Assembly: GCF_029633825.1 (NCBI RefSeq)
Contig: NZ_CP090643.1
Coordinates: 327,553 to 391,552, forward strand
DNA: 64,000 nt
Direction: 5' to 3'
From: Burkholderia contaminans
Lineage (GTDB): Bacteria > Pseudomonadota > Gammaproteobacteria > Burkholderiales > Burkholderiaceae
The position numbers and the translations under genes were made by a program. The notes beneath the pieces are model-generated. The model did not search any database. It saw only the letters and a program-made list of their open reading frames with translations, and had not been told where the DNA came from. Shown piece by piece: positions 18,835 through 26,403 of the stretch (its first letter is position 1; each line of letters opens with the position of its first letter).

Positions 18835-19041
18835 ATGACTCAGATTTGTGCGGTATGCAGGGCGAGGCGTGGTGCTGGGATTCGCATTTTGGCCGCAATC
18901 GTCGTGGAGATCGCCAGTTTTGCGGTTGCTCGCCACTTCGATTCGGATCTGATAGCAGCGTTTGGCGCGGCCACCACGATCATGATGCTTTGGTCGCCGT
19001 GTCGAGTCCTTTGGCGGCTGAACGAGACGACCTGCAAATAA
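18835..19041 (+). CDS. Array gene 8: small membrane protein with N-terminal CxxC
   Basis: 68 aa beginning MTQICAVCRARRG, then one or two hydrophobic segments (IRILAAIVVEIASFAV and LIAAFGAATTIMMLW), ending in a Cys-containing tail. The short CxxC could bind metal. Not recognised. Confidence 0.52.
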   Translation: MTQICAVCRARRGAGIRILAAIVVEIASFAVARHFDSDLIAAFGAATTIMMLWSPCRVLWRLNETTCK

Positions 19042-19058
19042 CCACGGAACACACGACG

Positions 19059-19274
19059 ATGAAAGGCAAGTACGTATTGTCATGTGGCGCGCTCGGAGGC
19101 CGCAGCCCGAAGACAGGGAAGCGCGTCGGTGAACGGCATCGCTGGAGCGGTGGCGGATGGGGCAAAGGACACTGCGAGTTTTGCTTCAGGACGCTCGATC
19201 AGGTTCTCGTCGACGACATACCGAAAGCGGGCTCGACGCAGCACCTTGAACGTGCGCTGGCCTCAGCCAAATGA
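19059..19274 (+). CDS. Array gene 9: small Gly/Cys protein
   Basis: 71 aa. Basic, Gly-rich first half (GGRSPKTGKRVGERHRWSG) and a GHCEFCFRTLD motif near residue 38, suggesting a partial zinc ribbon. The junction motif is the variant GGAACA. Not recognised. Confidence 0.55.
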   Translation: MKGKYVLSCGALGGRSPKTGKRVGERHRWSGGGWGKGHCEFCFRTLDQVLVDDIPKAGSTQHLERALASAK

Positions 19275-19286
19275 CCAAGGAAAAAC

Positions 19287-19538
19287 ATGGACTGCATTGA
19301 CGAGAGAGCCGTGCCCGAGGGTTGGTCAGTGGAACAGCATTCGGGCTTCCCGCATGTTGTCGTCCTCTCCCGGCCGGCCGGCGGCTGCGTCAGCATCAAC
19401 ATGAAGAAGCGGATCTTCGGGCCCGGTTACGGTTGCCCGCACGTCGCGATGGGCGGTGCACCGACGTATGAGGGACGCGCATGGAAAGCGCGCATTGTGA
19501 CGGACGCCGTGGCGTGGCTTGATCGCCAGATGGCATGA
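19287..19538 (+). CDS. Array gene 10: unknown small soluble protein
   Basis: 83 aa, no TM. It has a GW-SVEQHSGFPHVVVLSRP strand-rich start and a Gly-rich FGPGYGCPH centre; the end is an amphipathic helix (TDAVAWLDRQM). It starts one base after GGAAAAA. Not recognised. Confidence 0.58.
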   Translation: MDCIDERAVPEGWSVEQHSGFPHVVVLSRPAGGCVSINMKKRIFGPGYGCPHVAMGGAPTYEGRAWKARIVTDAVAWLDRQMA

Positions 19539-19561
19539 CGCTGCGGAAAACAGGAAACGTG

Positions 19562-19708
19562 ATGACCTTGAACATCATTCGAACCGTTGAAGTCGTCGGC
19601 CTGATCGCGGTGAGCGCTTGGGGCATCCGGGTAGGCAAATGGCGACTTACGGTCCTGCCTCTCACGTGCGCCGCTTTGCTGGGTGCGGTGATGGCCGCCG
19701 GCTACTAG
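19562..19708 (+). CDS. Array gene 11: very small two-TM protein
   Basis: 48 aa, starting MTLNIIRTVEVVG, with two short hydrophobic stretches and ending MAAGY. GTG 19559 directly before the ATG is an alternative start. It is bounded by the array motif on both sides (GGAAAA 19545 and the TAG-fused motif at 19706), which supports it despite its length. Confidence 0.5.
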   Translation: MTLNIIRTVEVVGLIAVSAWGIRVGKWRLTVLPLTCAALLGAVMAAGY

Positions 19709-19731
19709 GAAAACGCAGCGAGAACGCAACC

Positions 19732-20061
19732 ATGGCAAACGGCTATACCGCACTGTACGGGAGTGCTTTCGAGAAGGTCGAGCGGCAGCTACTCGCCGAC
19801 GGCTACGTTTGCGCATTCGCCTGTACATACGGCGAGCCCGCCGGTCCGGTTCCGAAGGACCTGGGAAGGACCGGTAAGGAGGGCGGTTGGGAGATGCGGC
19901 GCAAACTGAAAGATTGGTCTTCGAAGCATGGGGTCCGCGAGTACAAGATCGTCCGCAACACAAGTTATGTCCGCGACTTGCATGGCGACGTCTATGAGCT
20001 TTGGGTGAAGCGCTCAGAGATCGACGTGATTGATGCAATCGTGCGAACAGCTAGCAATTAG
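19732..20061 (+). CDS. Array gene 12: unknown protein, parent of the 23132 copy
   Basis: 109 aa, soluble. N-terminus MANGYTALYGSAFEKVERQL, then a basic helix-rich centre (RKLKDWSSKHGVREYKIV) and a strand-rich end (DVYELWVKRSEIDVIDAI). It recurs as a truncated copy at 23132-23239, where the run GGGAGTGCTTTCGAGAAGG is identical. Not recognised. Confidence 0.65.
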   Translation: MANGYTALYGSAFEKVERQLLADGYVCAFACTYGEPAGPVPKDLGRTGKEGGWEMRRKLKDWSSKHGVREYKIVRNTSYVRDLHGDVYELWVKRSEIDVIDAIVRTASN

Positions 20062-20070
20062 GAAAAAGTC

Positions 20071-20268
20071 ATGAGTATCGAGACACCCGAGAGCCAGTCC
20101 GCTGCAGAGGCTGCGGACGATAAGGCGCTAGTTGATCTAGCCTTGAAAAAGGACTGTCCTGCTAATTGGCTGGCCAAGGCGTGCCGTGTGGGTTGCGTTG
20201 CTGCGGGTCGCCGGGAACGTTTGAGGGCCATGCTGTCTCAGCGGCTGGCCGAATCCGCGCCGAACTGA
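20071..20268 (+). CDS. Array gene 13: small soluble protein
   Basis: 65 aa. An acidic start (MSIETPESQSAAEAADD) precedes a helix with KKDCPANWLAKACRVGCVAAG and a basic end (RRERLRAMLSQRLAE). Possibly a small helical nucleic-acid-binding protein; no family recognised. Confidence 0.55.
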   Translation: MSIETPESQSAAEAADDKALVDLALKKDCPANWLAKACRVGCVAAGRRERLRAMLSQRLAESAPN

Positions 20269-20280
20269 TCGGAAAACGCA

Positions 20281-20523
20281 ATGAATCTGCTACAGCCAAA
20301 CAAACAGTGGATCGAACTCGCCGACGCCGCGATCCGAAAGGTCAATCCGAGTGCCGCCGAAGTCGTACAAGCGACGCGTGGTTTCGCTGTGCTGGGGCGT
20401 GAAGGCGTGCTTACCGCGCGTCTCTCCGATGGAACCCAGTGGCGGATCGACGGGCAGGACGTGCGACAGCTTACCGCCGACGAAATCGCCGCTCGAGCTC
20501 GGCTCCACGAGTCGTTTCAGTGA
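20281..20523 (+). CDS. Array gene 14: small unknown protein, parent of the 22913 copy
   Basis: 80 aa. A helical first half (WIELADAAIRKVNPSAAEVV) is followed by GFAVLGREGVLTARLSDGTQW and IDGQDVRQLTADEIAARARL. A mutated copy lies at 22913-23103. The copy keeps the C-terminal half nearly unchanged, suggesting that part matters or that the duplication is recent. Not recognised. Confidence 0.62.
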   Translation: MNLLQPNKQWIELADAAIRKVNPSAAEVVQATRGFAVLGREGVLTARLSDGTQWRIDGQDVRQLTADEIAARARLHESFQ

Positions 20524-20559
20524 GACGACGGAAAATTACTGTAACGAAAGGGCATCCCC

Positions 20560-20844
20560 ATGAGTTCACTGAAAGAAGTCTGCATCACCGCTGCAAAGAA
20601 GGTTTTTGACAACCGCGCCGATGTCGAAGAATTCGCGCAAGGTTATCTCGAATCCGCAATTCATCGTTTCGCCAAGGATACTAGCGAAATACCGCCCAAC
20701 GTCCTGGCAAACATCGCAGAATGCGCAGCATGGTTCATTTACGACGAAAGCATCGAGAAGCAGATTTCGATTCCTCTGCCCGCGCGGCGAGACATGGTCG
20801 CAGCGCATCTCCGTGAGCGGTTCCCGCTGTACGCTGCAAGCTAA
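20560..20844 (+). CDS. Array gene 15: unknown helical protein
   Basis: 94 aa, predicted mostly helical (SSLKEVCITAAKKVFDN, then EFAQGYLESAIHRFAKD). The junction before it is unusually long: 24 bases lie between GGAAAA (20530) and ATG 20560, with a separate AAAGGG near 20545 that can serve as a ribosome site. Not recognised. Confidence 0.6.
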   Translation: MSSLKEVCITAAKKVFDNRADVEEFAQGYLESAIHRFAKDTSEIPPNVLANIAECAAWFIYDESIEKQISIPLPARRDMVAAHLRERFPLYAAS

Positions 20845-20857
20845 CGCCGGGAAATTC

Positions 20858-21118
20858 ATGGCGACGATTCCACGACCCCGCAAGCCGCGTTATGTCGTTC
20901 GCGATAGCGCAGGGCGAGCGTTGCGCGAGACCGATTCGAAGCTGACCGCCTGGTGGGTCTGGTTCAAAAATCGACGCGATGGCGCAATCGCACATGACCG
21001 CCTTAGCTGGATCGAGGACGAAAGAAGCTGGTTGCGTTGCGGCGTTGTTACAAGCGATGGCGGCGCCGGAGCCGATTGGATGGCCGAGTACGATCTAGAA
21101 GTCGTCAAGGTTGATTGA
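20858..21118 (+). CDS. Array gene 16: unknown small basic protein
   Basis: 86 aa. Basic Pro/Arg-rich start (MATIPRPRKPRYVVRD), then WWVWFKNRRDGAIAHDRLSW, and an acidic end (EYDLEVVKVD). Soluble. The junction motif is GGGAAAT. Not recognised. Confidence 0.58.
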   Translation: MATIPRPRKPRYVVRDSAGRALRETDSKLTAWWVWFKNRRDGAIAHDRLSWIEDERSWLRCGVVTSDGGAGADWMAEYDLEVVKVD

Positions 21119-21134
21119 GACGTATCGGAAAACA

Positions 21135-21365
21135 ATGGAACAGAGCAACTGGCGCGAGTTTGTCGCGGGCGAAGAATGGTTCTCCGGACGGGCGCTGTGG
21201 TTATGGGCGCCATCTTGGGAAGCCCCTCGCTTGGCGACAGCGGATCGCGGAGACGATTTCGAGTGGTTCTACGCGAGCGGACCCAAGCTTGAGGACGCTG
21301 GGTGGGAGTTTCCCACGCACTGCTGCGACCCAACGCCGCCCGCACCGCCGGCAGCCTGCAAATAG
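21135..21365 (+). CDS. Array gene 17: unknown Trp-rich small protein
   Basis: 76 aa with an unusual number of tryptophans (WREFVAGEEWFSGRALWLWAP) and an end with HCCDPTPPAPPA. Soluble and acidic. Starts 2 bases after GGAAAA. Not recognised. Confidence 0.57.
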   Translation: MEQSNWREFVAGEEWFSGRALWLWAPSWEAPRLATADRGDDFEWFYASGPKLEDAGWEFPTHCCDPTPPAPPAACK

Positions 21366-21381
21366 AACGGAAAATTACTCC

Positions 21382-21705
21382 ATGAAGAAACTTGCTGCGC
21401 TACTCGCCTGCCTCGCGCCACTTGCGGCAACGGCGCAAGTGCAATGGGCGATCCCTGGCGTCACGGTGCCTGCGCCGGTAGATCGCTCGCCCCCCGCGTC
21501 GGCGGTTGACGCAGACGGCGCGTACATCGAATACAAGGCCATGTTGTCGGACGGAAAGGCCGCGACTGAACTAGGGCGTTATTCGAGCGCGTCTGATTGC
21601 TTTCATCGGCTTGAACGTGCATCTGCTTCGCCCGAATTTACCAGCGCAATCCGTCAGCATCCAATTCTCGAATTGGTCTGCGTCGCGACGCGCCAGAAGG
21701 CTTAG
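21382..21705 (+). CDS. Array gene 18: secreted protein, unknown
   Basis: 107 aa. A clear signal peptide (MKKLAALLACLAPLAATA, cut before QVQW) and a mature helical domain with two cysteines (ASDCFHRL and LVCVATR) that may form a disulphide. Periplasmic or secreted. Its spacing of GGAAAA then TTACTCC before ATG resembles the junction before gene 15. Confidence 0.6.
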   Translation: MKKLAALLACLAPLAATAQVQWAIPGVTVPAPVDRSPPASAVDADGAYIEYKAMLSDGKAATELGRYSSASDCFHRLERASASPEFTSAIRQHPILELVCVATRQKA

Positions 21706-21716
21706 GAAAATAGACG

Positions 21717-22034
21717 ATGACAAATACGGATCAAACTGGCTCAACGCCGCACGACAGCATGTCGCGGAGCGAACTGTTTTCTCGCGCTGTTTGCGTGGTT
21801 GCCACAGGCGCTATCTGGATTCTCACGGTGTGCGGCATCGTGATAGTGGGGCTTGCTGTCGCAACGTCGCTGGTCGGCCAACTGAACGTTCTGGCGATGC
21901 TCTGTATTGCGCCGGTCGCTGTCTCGACGTGCCTGGGTTTCGGCGTGTTGTCGAACGGCATTCATAGCTGGCTTCTCTCGCTGTTCGGCATGGAGCCGAT
22001 TCAGCAGGCCGACCGTGTGTTACCTGCGGATTGA
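21717..22034 (+). CDS. Array gene 19: two-TM membrane protein
   Basis: 105 aa with two or three hydrophobic segments (AVCVVATGAIWILTVCGIV, then LNVLAMLCIAPVAVSTCLG). Polar Ser/Thr-rich N-terminus. Not recognised. Its TAG-fused motif precedes by 6 bases. Confidence 0.58.
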   Translation: MTNTDQTGSTPHDSMSRSELFSRAVCVVATGAIWILTVCGIVIVGLAVATSLVGQLNVLAMLCIAPVAVSTCLGFGVLSNGIHSWLLSLFGMEPIQQADRVLPAD

Positions 22035-22054
22035 ATCGGAAAATAGGATCGGTC

Positions 22055-22300
22055 ATGGACGAAGAAGACAATCGGACGTTTAAGCAGCGGTGGCTGTCTT
22101 TGACAGTCGGGGTCTGGTGTTGGCTAGCACCGGTGGCGGTGATTGTTTGCGCGGTTGCCAAACTGGCATCGGTCGAGGGCGCAGAGTCGATGCCGTGGGG
22201 CGCAATCATCGTTGGCCCTGCGATCGCGGTTGCGCCTAGCATCGCGATATTCTGCGCATGGCTGACGTTCATGACACATCGCTGGGACTGGCACGACTAG
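22055..22300 (+). CDS. Array gene 20: two-TM membrane protein
   Basis: 81 aa. An acidic start (MDEEDNRTFKQRW) is followed by two TMs (LTVGVWCWLAPVAVIVCAV and IIVGPAIAVAPSIAIFCAW) and ends in HRWDWHD. AGGA at 22043-22046, 8 bases before the ATG, may add to the heptamer as ribosome site. Not recognised. Confidence 0.57.
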   Translation: MDEEDNRTFKQRWLSLTVGVWCWLAPVAVIVCAVAKLASVEGAESMPWGAIIVGPAIAVAPSIAIFCAWLTFMTHRWDWHD

Positions 22301-22370
22301 GAAAATTCGCCGCCATGCGCGGCACTAGAGAACTTGGTGACGCCTAATTTAGATGGGAACGGGAGGGGCG

Positions 22371-22673
22371 ATGAACACGGACGGAATGAAGCTCCCGCGT
22401 GGGGTCAATGCGCGATTCATTTCCGGTATGCTCGAATGCTGGCAATACCAGGACCACGATGCTTCGTACCACGCGCGCTGGGACTCGAACGTCAATGGCA
22501 TGCGCATGGTGTTCGGCGATTATCCGCCTTCCCTTTTTAGCAAGGATTCCGGTCTGAATCAGCATGGTCATACGATAGAGCAATGGCTGGAGATCGGTCG
22601 CAATATCGCCCTTGGCTTCTTCGGAGCCGCCGAAGTGGTTGCGCGCGCACGCGGCGTCACTGGTAAAAAATAG
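22371..22673 (+). CDS. Array gene 21: unknown soluble protein
   Basis: 100 aa starting MNTDGMKLPRGVNARF with a strong GGGAGGGG ribosome site 2 bases before the ATG, unlike its neighbours. Between the motif at 22300 and this start lies a 10-codon frame (22315-22347), probably a lost cassette. The product is mixed alpha/beta with a WLEIGRNIALGFFGAAEVV helix. Not recognised. Confidence 0.58.
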   Translation: MNTDGMKLPRGVNARFISGMLECWQYQDHDASYHARWDSNVNGMRMVFGDYPPSLFSKDSGLNQHGHTIEQWLEIGRNIALGFFGAAEVVARARGVTGKK

Positions 22674-22686
22674 AACGGGCAATTCG

Positions 22687-22899
22687 ATGCCGCACGACCT
22701 TGCTATTTGGGTGATCTACGACAGCCCGATCGATCTGCCGGGCCGATTCGTTGCGCGGAAATGGCTGCTTGATCGGCCGACCAGCGAGTTGCTGCAGGGC
22801 AAGACACTTACCGAGTTGCGCGGCAAGCTGCCGGCCGGATTGACCCGCCTTCCGCGCGATCCGAGCGACGACGCGAAGATCGTAGAGTCGTGGATCTAA
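22687..22899 (+). CDS. Array gene 22: unknown small protein
   Basis: 70 aa (starts MPHDLAIWVIYDSPIDLPG). A KLPAGLTRLPRDPSDDAKI end; no TM. The junction motif here is decayed to GGGCAA, and the following one to GAGAAAAA, marking the start of the degenerate right end of the array. Confidence 0.52.
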   Translation: MPHDLAIWVIYDSPIDLPGRFVARKWLLDRPTSELLQGKTLTELRGKLPAGLTRLPRDPSDDAKIVESWI

Positions 22900-22912
22900 C
22901 GAGAAAAACACG

Positions 22913-23103
22913 ATGAATCCGCTGTGACCAAACAGACTATGGATCGAACAGGCTGACCTCGCGATCCGAAGGGTCGACCCGACGGCTTCGGAAGGCGCGC
23001 CTCGCCGATGGAACCGAGTGGCGGATCGACGGGCAGGACGTGCAGCAACTTACCGCCGACGATATCGCCGCTCGAGCGCGGCTCCGCGAATCGTTTCAGT
23101 GAG
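22913..23103 (+). pseudogene. Array gene 23: decayed copy of array gene 14
   Basis: It starts ATGAATCCGCTGTGA, so the frame stops after four codons, and it lacks a central block present in the parent. From about 22995 on it is nearly identical to 20421-20523 (GATGGAACC-GTGGCGGATCGACGGGCAGG, then TTACCGCCGAC) including the shared stop and TGAGACGACGGAAA junction. Confidence 0.8.
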
Positions 23104-23131
23104 ACGACGGAAATCACGCGAGGGGCTGATC

Positions 23132-23239
23132 ATGGAAAACGGCGAACCCGCGCTCCACGGGAGTGCTTTCGAGAAGGTCGAGCGTCACCTGCTCGCGGAC
23201 GGCTACGTCGACTTCCACTGGCGATGCTCCAGCGACTGA
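23132..23239 (+). pseudogene. Array gene 24: truncated copy of array gene 12
   Basis: 35 codons from ATG 23132 (MENGEPALHGSAFEKVERHL), homologous to the N-terminus of array gene 12, then diverging to VDFHWRCSSD and a stop. It is the last array element; the convergent dnaE2 ends 8 bases later. Confidence 0.75.
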
Positions 23240-23247
23240 TCAGGGTT

Positions 23248-26200
23248 TCAACAAAACTCCCGTGACGTTGTCGGAAGCGCACCGAGCAACTCGGTTCTGT
23301 CGACGAGTTTGCTCGCGATCAGGTGTCGCACTTTCCCTTCGGCCTGCCATACGCCGTATACCGCCAGCAGCGCAGCGCCGAGCGCCTCCTTCCGAAACTT
23401 CTCAAGCAAGCCGGGCCAGAGGATCACGTTCACCTGGCCTGTCTCGTCCTCGAGCGTCATGAAGAGCACGCCGTTCGCCGTTCCCGGTCGCTGTCGTACC
23501 GTGACCAATCCGCACGCGCGCGCGAGCTGCCCGCTTCGCAGGGTTGCCAGCTGCTCGGCCGACTGCAGGTGATCCAGCGCGAGGCGATCACGCAGCAGCG
23601 CCAGCGGATGCCTGCCGAGCGTGAAGCCCATCGCGCGATAGTCCGTCACGATCTCGTGGCCCTCAGATGCTTGAGGCAACGCCGGCACCGCGTCGTCACG
23701 TTCGGTGCCGCGCAGCAGATCTCGATCAGGAACGGCAGCGGCGGCCAGCCAGAGCGCGTCGCGTCGGTTATCGCCGGCGAGCGAGCGAAGTGCGTTCGCG
23801 CCCGCGAGCACCTGCAGGTCGTGCCGATCAAGCTGCGCGCGGCGCGCGAGGTCCGAGATATCGACGAATGGCCGCGCTGCGCGTGCGAGCTCGATGCGGC
23901 CGGCGACGTCCTCGCGCATGCCGCGCAGCAGCGAGAAGCCGAGGCGCACGGGCGCCGACGTGGTCGGCCCTTCGATCGCAGAATCCCACGTGCTCACGTT
24001 GACGTCGACGGGCAGCACTTCAACGCCGCGGCGCTTCGCGTCCTGCAGGAGCTGCGACGGTGTGTAGAAGCCCATCGGTTGGCTGTTGAGCAGTGCGGCT
24101 AGGAAGACGGCTGGTTCGTGTCGGCGCAGCCAGGCGCTCGAGTAAACGAGCAGCGCGAAGCTGGCCGCGTGGCTCTCGGGGAAACCGTATTCACCGAAGC
24201 CCTTAATCTGCGCGAAGATCGACTCGGCAAACTCGCGATCGTAGCCGCGCTCGAGCATGCCGTTCACGAGGCGTTCGTGGTACGGCTCGAGCCCACCCTT
24301 GCGCTTCCATGCGGCCATCGCGCGGCGCAGCTGGTCGGCCTCGCCTGCGGAAAAGCCGGCCGCCAGCATCGCGACCTGCATCACCTGCTCCTGGAAGATC
24401 GGCACGCCGAGCGTGCGCGCCAGCGCCCTCTCCATGCCTTCCGACGGAAACGTGACGGGCTCTAGTCCCTGGCGTCGGCGGAGAAACGGGTGCACCATGC
24501 CGCCTTGCACCGGGCCCGGCCGCACGATCGCGACTTCGATCACCAGGTCGTAGAAGCACTGCGGCCGCAGACGCGGCAGCATCGACATCTGCGCGCGCGA
24601 CTCGACTTGGAACACGCCCATGCTGTCGCCGTCGCACAGCATGTCGTAGGTCGCCTTGTCCTCGGCCGGGATGTCCTGCAGCTCGAATGTCTCGCCGCGC
24701 TTCTCCGAGATCATGTCGAGCGCGCGGCGCACCATCGAAAGCATGCCGAGCGCCAGGACGTCGATTTTCAGGATGCCGAGCGCCTCGATATCGTCCTTGT
24801 CCCACTGGATGATCGAGCGATCTTCCATCGCTGCGTTCTCGACTGGCACGAGGCGCGTGAGCTTGCTGCGGCTGATCACGAAGCCGCCCGAGTGCTGCGA
24901 CAGGTGCCGTGGATAGCCGAGCAGCTGCGCGGCAAATCCGGCCCACTGCTGATTCAGCGGCGCTTCGGGATCGAGGCCAGCCTCGGCAAATCGCTGCAGC
25001 AGATCGGCGCGCGAATCGAACCACCTATGCTGCTTCGCGACGCGGTCCACGATCGCCGGATCCACGCCGAGCGCCTTGCCGGCTTCCCGCAACGCGCTGC
25101 GCGGCCGGTACGTCGTGACGGCGGCCGTCAGCGCTGCGCGATCGCGACCGTACTTGCGGTAGATGTACTGCATGACCTCTTCGCGACGCTGATGCTCGAA
25201 ATCGACGTCGATGTCCGGCGGCTCGTTGCGCTCCTTGGAGATGAATCGTTCGAACAGCATCGATTGCCGCGACGGATCGACTTCGGTCACGCCGAGGCAG
25301 TAGCAAACGGACGAGTTCGCAGCCGAGCCGCGTCCCTGGCACAAGATGCCTTGCTCGCGCGCGAACTGCACGATGTCGTAGACGGTCAGAAAATACGCCT
25401 CGTACTTCAGGTCGGCGATCAGTTGCAGTTCGTGCTCGATCTGCGCCTGAACGTCGATCGGGATGCCGGCAGGGAAGCGCCGCCGCGCACCGATGTAGGT
25501 CTGCTCGCGCAGGTATGTCGTCGCGTCGGTGCCGGCCGGTACCAGTTCGTCGGGATACTCGTACTTCAGGTCGTCGAGGGAAAACGTACAGAGCTGCGCG
25601 ACGCGTACTGTTTCCTCAAGCGCGCCGGCGGGATAGATGTTGGCGAGCCGCAGCCGCGATCGCAGGTGACGCTCCGCATTCGGTGCGAGCTCATACCCGC
25701 ACTCCGATACCGGTCGGCCGACCCGGATTCCGGTCAGCACGTCCTGCAGCGGCTTGCGCGACCGGACGTGCATGAGCGGCCAGCTGGTGGCCACCACCGG
25801 CACGCCGTGGCGCGCGGCGACGCGCTCGACCACGCCGCGGTGGATGTCATCCATCGCGCGTGCGTGTAGCGTCAGCGCGACCCATGCGCGATCGCCGAAC
25901 ACGCGCGTTAACCATTCGACCTGCGCGTCGAGGCGCCGCTCGTTGGCGGGGAAGTCGGGCGACAGGATCGCCAGGCAATCTGGCAAACCGCGCAGGTGGC
26001 TGTGCGGCACTTCCGGGTGTTCGAGATCGAGCCGCCCCAGCCGGTACGTGCCTTTCTTGCCCCGCATGCGGCCGAGCGAAATGAATTCGCAGAGGTTGCC
26101 GTAACCGACGCGGTTCGTCGCGAGCGCGGTGAAGGCGAGCGCGGGCAAGCCATCGGCGGCCGTCAGCCGGAAGTGCGAGCCGACGATCAGCGGCACGTTC

Positions 26201-26397
26201 GCCGCCTTCGCTTCGACGTGCGCGCGCACGACGCCGGCGAGCGAGCATTCGTCGGTGATCGCGATCGCGCTGTAGCCGAGCTGGGCCGCGCGCGCGACGT
26301 ATTCCTCCGCGCGCGATGCACCGTGCAGGAAGGAGAAGTCGCTTGCGACTTGGAGTTCAGCGTAGGCGGGCAGGGCGCCGAAATTGCCGGCGTTCAT
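23248..26397 (-). CDS. dnaE2: Error-prone DNA polymerase DnaE2 (ImuC)
   Basis: A 1049-aa C-family polymerase, the usual DnaE2 length. The N-terminal PHP domain begins YAELQVASDFSFLHGAS. The palm has GRGSAANSSVCYCLGVTEVDP and the catalytic PDIDVDFEHQRREEV (about residues 390-410). The C-terminal OB region reads VNVILWPGLLEKF. With ImuA and ImuB it performs mutagenic translesion synthesis across damaged bases. Seven bases separate it from imuB; it is the last gene of the LexA-controlled operon. Confidence 0.95.
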   Translation of the reverse strand: MNAGNFGALPAYAELQVASDFSFLHGASRAEEYVARAAQLGYSAIAITDECSLAGVVRAHVEAKAANVPLIVGSHFRLTAADGLPALAFTALATNRVGYGNLCEFISLGRMRGKKGTYRLGRLDLEHPEVPHSHLRGLPDCLAILSPDFPANERRLDAQVEWLTRVFGDRAWVALTLHARAMDDIHRGVVERVAARHGVPVVATSWPLMHVRSRKPLQDVLTGIRVGRPVSECGYELAPNAERHLRSRLRLANIYPAGALEETVRVAQLCTFSLDDLKYEYPDELVPAGTDATTYLREQTYIGARRRFPAGIPIDVQAQIEHELQLIADLKYEAYFLTVYDIVQFAREQGILCQGRGSAANSSVCYCLGVTEVDPSRQSMLFERFISKERNEPPDIDVDFEHQRREEVMQYIYRKYGRDRAALTAAVTTYRPRSALREAGKALGVDPAIVDRVAKQHRWFDSRADLLQRFAEAGLDPEAPLNQQWAGFAAQLLGYPRHLSQHSGGFVISRSKLTRLVPVENAAMEDRSIIQWDKDDIEALGILKIDVLALGMLSMVRRALDMISEKRGETFELQDIPAEDKATYDMLCDGDSMGVFQVESRAQMSMLPRLRPQCFYDLVIEVAIVRPGPVQGGMVHPFLRRRQGLEPVTFPSEGMERALARTLGVPIFQEQVMQVAMLAAGFSAGEADQLRRAMAAWKRKGGLEPYHERLVNGMLERGYDREFAESIFAQIKGFGEYGFPESHAASFALLVYSSAWLRRHEPAVFLAALLNSQPMGFYTPSQLLQDAKRRGVEVLPVDVNVSTWDSAIEGPTTSAPVRLGFSLLRGMREDVAGRIELARAARPFVDISDLARRAQLDRHDLQVLAGANALRSLAGDNRRDALWLAAAAVPDRDLLRGTERDDAVPALPQASEGHEIVTDYRAMGFTLGRHPLALLRDRLALDHLQSAEQLATLRSGQLARACGLVTVRQRPGTANGVLFMTLEDETGQVNVILWPGLLEKFRKEALGAALLAVYGVWQAEGKVRHLIASKLVDRTELLGALPTTSREFC

Positions 26398-26403
26398 GGT
26401 GGA

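Larger units (their letters stand above)
17083..23114 (+). repeat. Conserved CGGAAAA heptamer at nearly every junction of the small-gene array
   Basis: GGAAAA-type motifs between stop and next start occur at 17084, 17296, 17536 (GGAAAG), 17742, 18106, 18599, 18824, 19046 (GGAACA), 19279, 19545, 19708, 20061, 20271, 20530, 20850 (GGAAAT), 21127, 21369, 21705, 22038, 22300, and as decayed forms at 22677, 22901 and 23109. C usually precedes the motif. In five junctions the G of a TAG stop is the first G of the motif. The next start lies 1-24 bases downstream, most often 4-12. GGAA can pair weakly with the anti-Shine-Dalgarno, but the conserved CG...AAA is more than a ribosome site needs. Confidence 0.8.

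Noticed and set aside
16692..23240. Small-gene array as an integron or CRISPR
   Set aside because: Junctions are too short for attC, no integrase is adjacent, and there are no regularly spaced identical repeats with unique spacers.
24490..25869. 459-aa + strand open frame
   Set aside because: Antisense to dnaE2, whose motifs are unambiguous.
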